A DNA stretch of 21,704 bases from positions 1 to 21,704 of the forward strand of contig KV919333.1 in the NCBI GenBank assembly GCA_002049455.2. The letters are read 5' to 3'. The notes under the pieces were generated by a model. That model was not told where the DNA came from, ran no database searches, and saw only the letters and a list, made by a program, of their open reading frames with translations. Every line of letters begins with the position of its first letter. Positions within the stretch are counted from its first letter, which is position 1. The translations under genes were made by a program, and so were the position numbers. This document shows positions 8,541 through 16,966 of this stretch, piece by piece. Source of the DNA: Porphyra umbilicalis. Lineage: Eukaryota > Rhodophyta > Bangiophyceae > Bangiales > Bangiaceae.

Positions 8541-9753
8541 GGTGGCCGTGGCGGCGCTGTCGGCGGTGGCGGCGGCAGCGGCAGCGGCGGCGGCGGCGGC
8601 GCGGCTGACCGGGACGCCCTCCACCTGCGCTCCGCCGCGCTGCTGGCCGCGGGGGCGGACACGGCGAAAATGCCCGCCACCTACGCCGAGCTGTTTGGCG
8701 ACGGCTCGGCGGCGCCGCGGCCGCCCGCGGCCGGCCGCCCACCCCCCGCCCCGCACGCAGCAGCGGCGGTGGCGCCGCCGCCGCCCCCTCCTCCCCCGGC
8801 GCCACCCGCGGCGGCGCCCGTCGTGCCGCCGCCCCCGTCCGTTGCGGGGTCCCCCCCCCCCCCCCCCCCCCCCCCGTCGCCCCCCCCCCCTGACGGGCGC
8901 CCAGGGGGCGCCCGTCAGCCTCCCCCCCCCCCCCCCTCCCCCGCCGGTGTGGCCGCCGGCGCGGCCGACCCCGGCCGCGGGGAAAACTTTTGGGGGTGGT
9001 TCCAAGCCACCAAAGCCGCCGAAGGCGCCGCCGCGCGCCCGACCTCGGGCGGCGGCTTGCCGTGCCCCCCCCGGGCGACGCGGCACACCGCCTGTGTGCG
9101 ACCTTTTACAAGGCCGTCCGCAAGTACAAGGTCCGCCGCGTCGTCGACGTTAGCTGCGCCGCCAACGCGCGGTGGATGGGGGCGGTCGTTGCCAAACTCG
9201 GGGCGGAGCTGTGGGGGTTTTCCTACACGTGCATGGCCGCCGAGGCGGACGAGACGGCCGCCAACCGCGCGGCGTTTGCGGTGACCGCGGGCGGCGGCGG
9301 CGCCGCCGCCGCCGCCGTGCCGAGCTGGATGACCTTTGCGACGAGCCGGTGGTGGAAGGAGGGCTTTGGGGGGGGGGCGCCGCCGGCGGGCGCGCCGCCG
9401 CCCACCGCCGCGGCGGCGACCGATGCGGGTGGCGGCGGCGGCGGCACGGGCGCCGTCGGCTTGGTGTTTGCGTGGGATGTGCTCGCGCACACCCCGTACG
9501 GGCGGGTGTGGGGCTTTTTTGTGCGCGCCCGCCAAGAGGGCGTCGGCCTTGTGCTCTTTGACAACTACCCGGGGCTGGTCAACAACCCGTCCCCCAAGCG
9601 TCGCTACCTCAACGTGCGCAAACACCCGTTCAAGTTTGGGCCCGCCGCGGAGGTGGTGCAAAACGTCACGGAGGGGGGGGGGAAGCCGTGCGTCGGCAGA
9701 TGCTCTTGTACAAGGTGTCGTCGCTGCCAGAGCTGCTATCAGGCAAGGGATGA
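8286..9753 (+). CDS. Membrane-anchored SAM-dependent methyltransferase-like protein (two homopolymer frame breaks)
   Basis: ATG 8286 has good initiation context (GCCATGG), and an in-frame stop at 8166 precedes it. Residues 1-44 are basic, 45-61 form one hydrophobic segment (VGLAAAAVGLVAVWGL), and a poly-Gly then poly-Pro stalk follows. This is the layout of a type II Golgi/ER protein. The catalytic part reads GRGENFWGWFQATK, a motif-I-like VVDVSCAANARWM, FAWDVLAHTPYGRVWGFF, then YLNVRKHPFKFGP and an end LLYKVSSLPELL. This order matches an uncharacterised class I methyltransferase family with 'LDvPCGDxnWM ... RDxLxHLP ... RPLNLxxxPF'. The frame breaks at the C8 run 9065-9072 and the G10 run 9673-9682. 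One extra base in each restores one frame of about 489 aa ending at TGA 9751-9753. The substrate is unknown. A cell-wall glycan is possible given the topology. Confidence 0.68.
8491..8537 (+). repeat. CGG trinucleotide repeat encoding poly-Gly
   Basis: An uninterrupted (CGG)n tract of about 15.7 units encodes a glycine run just after the predicted transmembrane anchor of the methyltransferase-like protein. A longer impure tract continues on both sides to about 8605. Confidence 0.9.
8851..8875 (+). repeat. 25-base C homopolymer encoding poly-Pro
   Basis: Twenty-five consecutive C encode part of the proline-rich stalk of the methyltransferase-like protein. The length in this assembly is unreliable, because runs of 8 and 10 further along the same gene appear miscounted. 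Confidence 0.85.
8890..8918. repeat. Perfect 13-bp inverted repeat, 3-nt loop, inside coding sequence
   Basis: The arms CTGACGGGCGCCC and GGGCGCCCGTCAG flank the loop AGG and are exact reverse complements. The hairpin sits between two C-rich tracts in the proline-rich stalk and encodes the only non-Pro interruption there (DGRPGGARQ). Confidence 0.9.
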
Positions 9754-12282
9754 GGGGGAGGGGGGGGGAGGGAGGGTGGGCGGGCGACAGTGGCTTGCCG
9801 TCCGAGGCTCCGTGTTGGTGTGTTGGTGCGTAGGACCCACTCTCTGGCCCTTCCTCGCCGCTCACAACCGTCTCTGCCCCACCCGCGAGTTGTCTGGCCG
9901 CGTCCATCCCCACACTGGTGGCTCCCACGGTCGACAGCTGGATTGCTCATGACTTACCGGTGGTCCCCCGCTACGTGCGGCTCCCCGCCCCTGGGATCGT
10001 GGCGGGGAGTTGGTCGTCAGCGCTTTTCACAGGGAGAGGCGAGGTGGCGATGCTGTGCCTGCGCGTGCTGAGGACCACAGAGAGCAACTTTTGGTTCCTT
10101 ACATCCCTGTCGCAGCACCCGCCAGCAGCTGTCTTATTGATGAACGAATGCTTGATGAAGAAGCGTCGGTGCAGGGTCTGACATCACCATTGTGAGGATG
10201 GGCCCAGCTGCGCCCGCTGCGACGGGCCTGGTCCGTTAGAGCGGTACCAACAACGTTCCGCATCCACAAAATATGGGCCCACGTGTCCCACGTGGCCCCA
10301 CGTGGCGCTCTATGTGGAAAAACGCAGCCTGAGTGATCACCGACAACGTCAGCGAGCCGGATCTGTCCACAAAGGCACCAGAAACGATTTAGAAGATTGG
10401 GATAAGTCCAACCGGATAACAGGCGGGGGGTACGGAAGCGTTCGCGAATGCCGGCGCGTTCTCCACATAGAAGGCCGATATGCGGATCCCGAGCGCCCCA
10501 CGCCCAGTTAAGACGGGTCAGATGCGGACATCAGGATTCCGCTTCATCTATTGGCTACATAGGCCCATGTAAGCGATTTCCAACGTGTTGCACTGGTATG
10601 GAGTACGTGTCATGCGTGTCGATCTTCGTGGATAACATTTAGCTCTCGTGTCTCGGCATCCAACCTGAGGTGGCCATATCGCATCTTGTGGGAGCCCAAA
10701 TTTTCGCGGTCTCTCGCACCGTCCGCCTCATTCAGACAAAGAAAGACGGCCGACGCAGCCAATCGTATTCCTGAGTCAACTTCGCGCTGGCACTCGATCG
10801 GGAACGGCGGCGGTGACGCACCGCATCACCACATGTTCTTGTCCGGTCGAGAGTCGGCGGCCGGCACAGTGCCCAACTTGCGGCTTGTCTGGAAAAAAAA
10901 CTAGCGGCATCAGAATATGAGTGTCTGATCACTACCCCGGCGCTCCCCGGCGCCCATGAAGACTGAAAAGACGTGGGCGGGTTCATTGCGGTGCACTATG
11001 TACCCCAGTGACAGCTTTTCCTCCCCCAGTTGTTCCCTCGCCCTGACAGAAAAACGCGAAAAATTGCGAAAAAAACAAACTTTGAGCACAGCGGAGGAAG
11101 AGTCAGAATCGCGTAACAAACCACGCAGCATTGATCAGCGTCATGAGTTTCATAAGGCTGCATGCACGACGGTAAAAAGACCTTCTGGTTCACGCTTGGT
11201 TCAGAGCCATATGCACGAATTATTGCGCGCCCAGCGGCGGGGGGGTGGCGGCGGCGGACGACGACGAAATGGCAGGACTGAGGCAAGCGACAGAAACTCC
11301 GCCGGCGCAGAAGAAAGAGGAAGAAGCACACTGCAGTATCAATAGGACAATTCCTGGGGTCTCGGGGGGTCGGTAAAGACGGTGGGGTAGGAGCAAGACC
11401 GACGTTCGTAGCAGTCACAAGGGGATCATCTGCGCCGGAAAAGGATGTTCATTCTTGTGGGAATTCTTACGTGGCTGCTGTAATGCAAAAACGTGTCTCA
11501 ATCCTGATGTCCGCCCTTAACTGGGCGTGGCCCGTTCGCGACTGTGTCGAGAAGTTTGACATGAATCTGAGTGCTGTCATGGACGGAACGAAGCCAAACG
11601 AAGCCAAACTACGCTCAATGATGACCGCGATCGTGGCCACGTGTGGCGTCGTTTGATCGCACAGCGTGATTTGATCCGGCGCGGGGGCCAGCGAGAGGTG
11701 ACTGAATGACCGGTCACGCGCAGTATGACCAAGCCCAGGTCATCTATCATTTCGCGTGGGGCACGAATCTCGAACAGGTCGCTTTGTGCTGCCATGTGGC
11801 GGCTTCCTCGACCCCTGCCGAGTGTCTTCAACGGCCTCTATCTCGGTGGGTCACATTGAAAGCGTACGTTGCTTGACACCGCGTCTCGCGAGGCCAAAGG
11901 AGAGACGTGGACGCACAAAACAGGTCGCATGCGCTGTGGGCCGCGCACCTTCGGAGTGGACCTGATATGACTGCGTCACGGCCCTCTGGGGACCGGTTGT
12001 GCTCAGCACACTGGGTTGTGACCACGCACGGATTATTTGTGGAACCACGCCGCGCCACGCGTCATGTGGGCGTGCGATGCCGGGCCCCGCACTGTTGGCG
12101 GACCAGCCATCGGGTGCCTGGGACCGGTGGTGGTGCCTGCGCCCCCACCAGCATGCCTGATTTGGGGGGGGGGGGCGGCAGCAGCAGCGTCTGGCGACTG
12201 TTTTTTATATGCCGTGCGCCGGGCGCGTCCGCATGACGCGCACCGCCGCCGCCCACCGCCTCCCGCCCCCGCCCGCCGCCGC
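9754..12282. other. Gene-poor region with no confident gene
   Basis: The stretch begins G-rich (9754-9785). From about 10200 to 12030 it is clearly less GC-rich than the flanks and broken by stops in every frame. One plus frame, 9834-10181, reads protein-like at its start (PTVDSWIAHDLPVVPRYVRLPAPG) but has no ATG until about 10050. It could be an exon fragment or chance. Small repeats include two ACGAAGCCAA copies near 11588-11607 and the palindrome TGACCGGTCA near 11708. The CACGTG cluster is listed separately. It may be an intergenic spacer or decayed mobile DNA. Confidence 0.5.
10280..10304. promoter_or_regulatory. Triple CACGTG (G-box) cluster
   Basis: Three exact CACGTG palindromes start at 10280, 10289 and 10299, so they are 9 and 10 bp apart. 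CACGTG is the core of G-box/E-box elements bound by bZIP and bHLH factors. No downstream gene is recognised, so the target is unknown and chance in GC-rich DNA cannot be excluded. Confidence 0.4.
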
Positions 12283-12530
12283 CCATTGCCGCCCACCGAC
12301 CGACGTCGTGCCCACCGTCGTGCGCCACCGTCGTGCGCCACCGTCGTGCGCCACCGTCGTCACGCCCATCTTCTTTGTGGTAGCTCGACGCGCACCGCCG
12401 CCCACCGCCGCCCACCGCTGCCCACTGCCACCCACCGACCGACGTCGTGCCCACCGTCGTGCGCCACCGTCGTGCGCCACCGTCGTGCGCCACCGTCGTG
12501 CGCCACCGTCGTGACACCCATCTTTGTCGC
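12283..12530. repeat. Nested tandem repeat: two ~140-bp units containing 13-bp minisatellites
   Basis: A unit beginning CCGACCGACGTCGTG appears twice, offset by 139 bp. Each copy holds a minisatellite of GTCGTGCGCCACC: three exact copies at 12317-12355 and four at 12456-12507, each preceded by a 12-bp degenerate copy. Each block ends in a related CACCCATCTT-like sequence. The array lies directly upstream of the transposase fragment. Confidence 0.9.
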
Positions 12531-12567
12531 AGTAGCATTTGCTCGGCCAACGTGTGGCCGACAGGCC

Positions 12568-13041
12568 ATGGACGAGGCGGGTGAGGACGAGCTGGAGCTT
12601 GCGGCGGTTCTGGGCGCACGAGCTTGCTTTGGAGCGCGCCGTGCACGGCTAGCCATATGTGCGGGTCATGTGCGCAAACGTGCAGGGGACTCTCGACGCG
12701 GGCGCCGACCTGATCGGCAGCGTGATTTTGACCTGGGTGCGTTTGCCATTCTGCGTGACTATTTCGGTGTAGACGGGCGGCCGCCTGTGTACGGCGAGGA
12801 CGAGTTTGAGGACCATTTCCGGATGCCGCGTCCAGTCTTCAACCGTTTGTTCCGTGCCATCTACGACCAGCCGTTCTGAAGGCGTAGTGTCAACGCTACC
12901 GGCCGCGCGCAGGTTCACGCCATCCAGAAGGTGGCGGCTGCCTTGCGAGTGCTGGGGTACGGCGAGTCGTTCGATTGCGCGGATGAGTACTGCCGCCTCT
13001 CCTGCTCTACCATTGACGACGCCACCCACCGCCTCACGGAG
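12568..13041 (+). pseudogene. PIF/Harbinger-type transposase N-terminal fragment, inactivated
   Basis: The plus frame from ATG 12568 carries the conserved 5' part of plant PIF/Harbinger-type transposon proteins: an acidic lead, FAILRDYFGVDGRPPVYGED, FEDHFRMPRPVFNRLF, and, after an in-frame TGA at 12877-12879, HAIQKVAAALRVLGYGES, FDCADEYCRLS. The two halves share a frame, so one nonsense codon interrupts an otherwise continuous protein. Family similarity stops near 13041. The DDE catalytic domain that should follow was not found downstream. Terminal inverted repeats and target-site duplications were not identified. This reads as a decayed, truncated element and not an active transposon. Confidence 0.75.
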
Positions 13042-13078
13042 TCCCCGTCGCCGTGCTCACGAACAGCGCGCTCGACTT

Positions 13079-13096
13079 TGGCCACGCGCGTGGCCA
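13079..13096. repeat. 18-bp perfect palindrome
   Basis: TGGCCACGCGCGTGGCCA is fully self-complementary and lies just after the point where transposase similarity ends. It could be a cruciform or protein-binding site, or a remnant of an element end. Confidence 0.75.
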
Positions 13097-13170
13097 CAAT
13101 AGGGGTGCGCTTCTGGCGGGCCTCGGCACCATCGCCTAAGGGCGACGACATGGCAATGACGAAGCGCGAC

Positions 13171-13189
13171 GGGGTGGGGTGGGGTGGGG
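13171..13189 (+). other. G-quadruplex motif
   Basis: GGGGTGGGGTGGGGTGGGG consists of four G4 runs separated by single T. This is a textbook parallel G-quadruplex sequence, in a region without a recognised gene. Confidence 0.75.
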
Positions 13190-13447
13190 CAGAATGTCGC
13201 AGCAGGCACAGCGTGGGAGTGGGGTCCGGCGCGTCTGTGGCAACGGTGGGTGGCGGGCGTTCAGGTCCTCGTGGGCGCCGAGCGGGGTGCTAAAATGCCG
13301 TCGAATCACCCCACCAGACCCCTCTCGCACCCCCCACCGCTGTGCGTGCCTGGCTGCTCCTATCGCCTTCTGGGGCCTCGCGTCGCGTGTCTGTTCCATA
13401 TCGACTCACGCAGCGTGAAAACAAGTCTATGGGCCCCCAAAGGACCG

Positions 13448-13652
13448 TACTCTGCGGCCATTCTTCTCCAGCCACAAAACACCCGGCCCGCGCGGCCCCC
13501 CACGTCAGCGAAGCAGACAGAGCGGGGCGTGTGTGGTCAGCTGTCTGGCTATACTCTGCGGCCATTCTTCTCCAGAAAGTAAAGAACCTGGCTGCGCGGC
13601 CACCAGCGTCGGCAGGCAAAAAGAGATGGGTTTGTGTGGTCAGCTGTCTGGC
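13448..13652. repeat. Imperfect direct duplication of about 104 bp
   Basis: A 24-bp block starting TACTCTGCGGCC occurs at 13448-13471 and 13552-13575. A second block, TGTGTGGTCAGCTGTCTGGC, occurs at 13530-13549 and 13633-13652. The sequence between them has diverged and changed slightly in length, so this is a single older tandem duplication. Confidence 0.88.
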
Positions 13653-14809
13653 ATTGAGCCCTCTCCAACGAGCACATGTGTGGGTCATGGTCCTTGCTAC
13701 GTTACGTGCAGGTGAGACACGAGGCAGGGGCGGCTGGCCACGTATCCCGACGCTAGAACCTCTGACACCAGCAATGTAAACATTCATGCACGTGCACAGC
13801 CTTGAGTGGATCTCCGAGCATCTTTGCCTGGCTCTTGATGGTCCCTCCCGTTCACGCAAGCGGACCGTTTGGCTGACACTGGGTGCCCTGCGTCAGCAAG
13901 GGCTCAACGCCGCTGTCCCGACCACAACGTATTCGGGGCCATTGGGTCTCAGATCGAGTCGGTCCACCAAAACCCGTATTCGGCCACCGCCTGTGGTCCG
14001 GTCGTGGAGGCACACCACCCCACTTGATCCGACTATTTTTGGATTGCGACGCGTGTTGCAACCGCATCACACGCCAGCCGAGATTTGTGATATTTCTTCT
14101 GATCTACCGAAATTGTATCCTATCACCTGATTTGTTGATTGCAAACCGCGGCAAAAACGGCCGCGCGGCAGTGCTTTCGTGGCCTTCGATTGACACGGCC
14201 GAGTCGCACTGGAGACAACGTTTCTCCACGACGGCGAAGCCGCCCCCGTGATGAGGCTCGGTGGTTTCGGCCCTGTGAAGGTCTGCGCAGCGTGCCCTCG
14301 ACGGCGAGGCTGCCGTCGTGCCCTTGACGGCGAGGCTGCCGTCGCTACGGGGGCTTGTCACTGGGAGACTGCGGCAGACCCATCAGGGGGTCGACGGTCA
14401 TTCCACAGCCGCGCCCGCCACCGCCTCCCGTCATATCATACTTCCTGCTATCCTCGAGCCCCCTGTTCAAGTCTCTTGGCGCCAGTACTCGGCCGGCTGA
14501 CAAAGAAAAACGATTTACAACACAGCAGGCTGTCCGCCATAGCCGCAGAGATACAACACCAAACAGACTACGAAGAGACGATAGCAGCAAGAATACATGC
14601 GGCCGACGCCCCTCTCATACAGCAGACGGCCCTCCCCTCGTACCTCTCCTGCCCTGTGCCTGCTTGCTCCCCTCCCCTAGACGGCTCAAGCCAAAGAAGA
14701 GAAGCGCAGTGACGAGCAAGGCGGCCCGGCGTGGGCCGGCGCAGGCGGCCCGGCAAGGGCCGCTCGTGCACACTTGTCACTACAAGATAAAGCGCGTTGC
14801 AGCGCGTCT
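13653..14809. other. Gene-free stretch
   Basis: Short open frames exist on both strands, but none has family resemblance or sensible starts, and many begin on GTG. The only clear structure is the 26-bp duplication at 14292-14343. The right end may be the 3' flank of the small minus-strand gene at 14810. Confidence 0.5.
14292..14343. repeat. Tandem duplication, 2 x 26 bp
   Basis: Two adjacent 26-bp units begin GTGCCCTCGACGG and GTGCCCTTGACGG and differ at one base. The core GACGGCGAGGC recurs in degenerate form near 14231. Confidence 0.88.
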
Positions 14810-15268
14810 TCAGGACGCAGCGTCCTCCAAGTGGACCTCGACCTTAGCCTCTACCTTGGCCTGCTGGCGGTCGACGTCCACATCAGTCACACCGCCGTCA
14901 GTCGCCGTGCGGTTGCAGGCTTCGGTGGCCTTGTCAGCCGACACCGGCCCGTCCGCTGCCGTCGAAGATCGAAACACCTTGCTGCGGGTGCCGTTGGTAG
15001 CCTCGTCCGAGGCCATCGTGGCGGCGTAGTTCATGCGAATGGCCTGCACCAGCCGGCGCCGGTGTCTTGCAGACTGTGCCTTCTTCGCCAGAATACCAGG
15101 GAGACGGCGCGCCCCCTCTCGGGCGGCTGCGCGGGCACGCTCGAGGCCGGCCTCCCGGGTACGCTCGAGGCCGGCCGCGCCGGCACGCTCGATGCCGGCC
15201 GCGCGGGCACGCCGGGGGCCAGCCGCGCTGTTTGCGCTGGCGGCCGAGTGCGAGTGCGGGTGCTCCAT
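14810..15268 (-). CDS. Possible small repeat protein, unknown function (152 aa)
   Basis: The minus frame from ATG 15268 to the stop at 14812-14810 encodes 152 aa. After a His/Ser/Ala start come four 8-residue repeats (residues 17-48, pattern GLERARAA), probably helical. A basic block (KKAQSARHRRRL, 62-73) follows, then a more ordinary hydrophilic region and an acidic tail with DVDVD and KVEAKVEVHLED. The composition looks more protein-like than the antisense frames, which are rich in Cys, Trp and Arg. No family is recognised. Upstream in another minus frame, 15360-15270 also reads protein-like (GTAADVQGAIVKASDQATSS). The true gene could therefore start further upstream through a splice or a frame error. 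Confidence 0.35.
   Translation of the reverse strand: MEHPHSHSAASANSAAGPRRARAAGIERAGAAGLERTREAGLERARAAAREGARRLPGILAKKAQSARHRRRLVQAIRMNYAATMASDEATNGTRSKVFRSSTAADGPVSADKATEACNRTATDGGVTDVDVDRQQAKVEAKVEVHLEDAAS
15132..15227. repeat. Tandem repeat, 4 x 24 bp
   Basis: Four contiguous 24-bp units start at 15132, 15156, 15180 and 15204 with core GGGCACGCTCGAGGCCGG. The fourth is the most diverged. The period is a multiple of three and encodes the 8-residue helical repeats of the minus-strand frame, which supports selection on a protein frame. Confidence 0.88.
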
Positions 15269-16800
15269 GGTAGAGACGACGTGGCCTGGTCGGAGGCCTT
15301 CACAATGGCGCCTTGCACGTCCGCCGCTGTGCCCAATGATCCGCGCGTGCCGTGTCCGGTGGACTGAGAAGTGGGAAGTGAAGAATCTCTTCAGCACAAC
15401 CCAGGTCTAATTGCGACCGTTCCCTCGGGTTGTCATCACACCTGGTGGGGCGCGGTCCAACACCGGCAACGTGAGGGCCACCTCACTCGGCCCGAGAACG
15501 GGCCCGCCCAGGACCTTTCTGCTATTATCCCAGTGTGATGGTGGACAGCAAGGCCCCGCAGACCTGTACTTCCAGGGACTGAAACGGGCATCCTGGACGA
15601 GTCACCGTCAACTGCGGTGCACGTGCCGTGCCCTCAGTGGATATTCGAGTGACGTTCTCTGGCTCGTCCATTTCGTCACGGCTGGCCCCACAACGTAGGT
15701 GTCGCCGTCGCCTTCGGAAACGAGTCGACCCGAAGAAAACGGAAATCTGATCAGATGACGGCGCTTCGACCACTCTGAGGCACGTGGTGACCTGAAACGT
15801 GTCTGTCTCATGACGGATGATCGCCGGAATGACTGCATATTCACGCTAGAATGGACATATGAACCTGATCCGTGTCATCCAGTTAAGGACGATTGAAGGA
15901 CGATCGGGCGCTCAAATGACGACGACTGACGGGGGACACGCAGCGCCCTTCTCACGGTGATGCGAGATGTCTGGTTCCGTGAGTTCGGAAGGTTGCAACC
16001 ACCAACGTCGCCTTCGCATTCCGCAAACCAATTTATACAGTAGCCCCCGTTTTTCATCAAATACATTGGGTCTGCCAGATCCTTTGTGGAACCCTTTCGT
16101 AAAGAGCTCGCCGTGGCTCGACACCCAATCACAGGCGTACACGACGACATACGTGGCGCTCTTAATTTATGTGGAACTGGCGCGATGCGGACGTTGTTGG
16201 TACCGCTCTTAGCATCAGCCGCCCGGGTGCCGACACAGTCGCTCACCATGGGGACTCTCGCTCTGTACGCCCTGGCTGGCACGTGCCAGGACTCTATCTG
16301 GCCGCCGTGGCCGGCGCGCGCAGGCATGGGTGGTCCGTCGCTCGGCAAGATTTTTTCCTTCTTGACCTTGACTCTGTCGCCCCACAATCCCGGCTGGATG
16401 TGCTGTCGCCGTTCCTCGCCCCACCCCCTCACGCCGGCCGTAGGTGGCCGACGGGGGTCAGCCGACGCGGCGCCGACCGCCACCGCGGCGACCCCGTGTG
16501 AGGGGAGCGGCCAGAGCTCCACACTCCTGGAGCGGCGGGAGAAGAGGGGAAAACAATGAGGTGGAGTGTCGTGGTGGTGCCCGCCTGCCGAGCGTGGGGC
16601 GCTCCTATTAGCAGCGGCGACGCTGGCAACGGCGCCGTAGGAGAACGAAAATGCACGCACCACGGTTGCGGAAGCGTGGGGTCGGCGGGGGCGCCGCGCC
16701 CCGTCATTCTTGACGCAGAGCGCGTTGTGGGGTTGAGCTCTACAGCGCCGTGGCTTCGTCCTCGGTTTACAACCGGCCTGCGCGGCTGGGCTCCGACGCG
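15269..16800. other. Gene-poor region upstream of the Hint gene
   Basis: A minus frame (15875-16663) and overlapping plus frames (16086-16559, 16169-16501) are moderately long. They lack good starts or recognisable motifs, and none is clearly better than its antisense. A short repeat AAGGACGAT occurs twice near 15884-15904. The right end should contain upstream elements of the Hint gene promoter. Confidence 0.45.
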
Positions 16801-16814
16801 GGGCGGGCGTACAG

Positions 16815-16820
16815 TATATA
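16815..16820 (+). promoter_or_regulatory. TATA box for the Hint-domain gene
   Basis: TATATA within CAGTATATAGTG stands out in a GC-rich background, 147 bp upstream of the ATG at 16967. A TATA box about 30 bp before transcription start would place the start near 16845-16850 and leave a leader of about 120 bases. Confidence 0.5.
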
Positions 16821-16966
16821 GTGTCGGGCGGGGTCTACGGGTTGCATTGTGGCACAGATTCAGCACGAACCACGCGGCGTGCCGGCCACAGGACGCTACG
16901 TCAGCCCCTGCGCGACGCCTCGTGCTTGTCGACCCGCGCCGCTCCGCCCCCCCATTGGTGGTGGCG

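Noticed and set aside
7714..9153. Long Arg/Pro/Ala frames on both strands over the methyltransferase gene (also 7845-9086 and 7816-8805 minus)
   Set aside because: They are products of GC-rich triplet repeats. Only the frame with the transmembrane anchor and methyltransferase motifs shows family structure.
12283..12530. CRISPR-like array
   Set aside because: The 13-bp units are directly contiguous with no unique spacers, and the context is eukaryotic. It is a minisatellite.
15875..16663. 262-codon minus frame and overlapping plus frames upstream of the Hint gene
   Set aside because: Start codons are GTG, no motifs are recognised, and neither strand is clearly better than the other.
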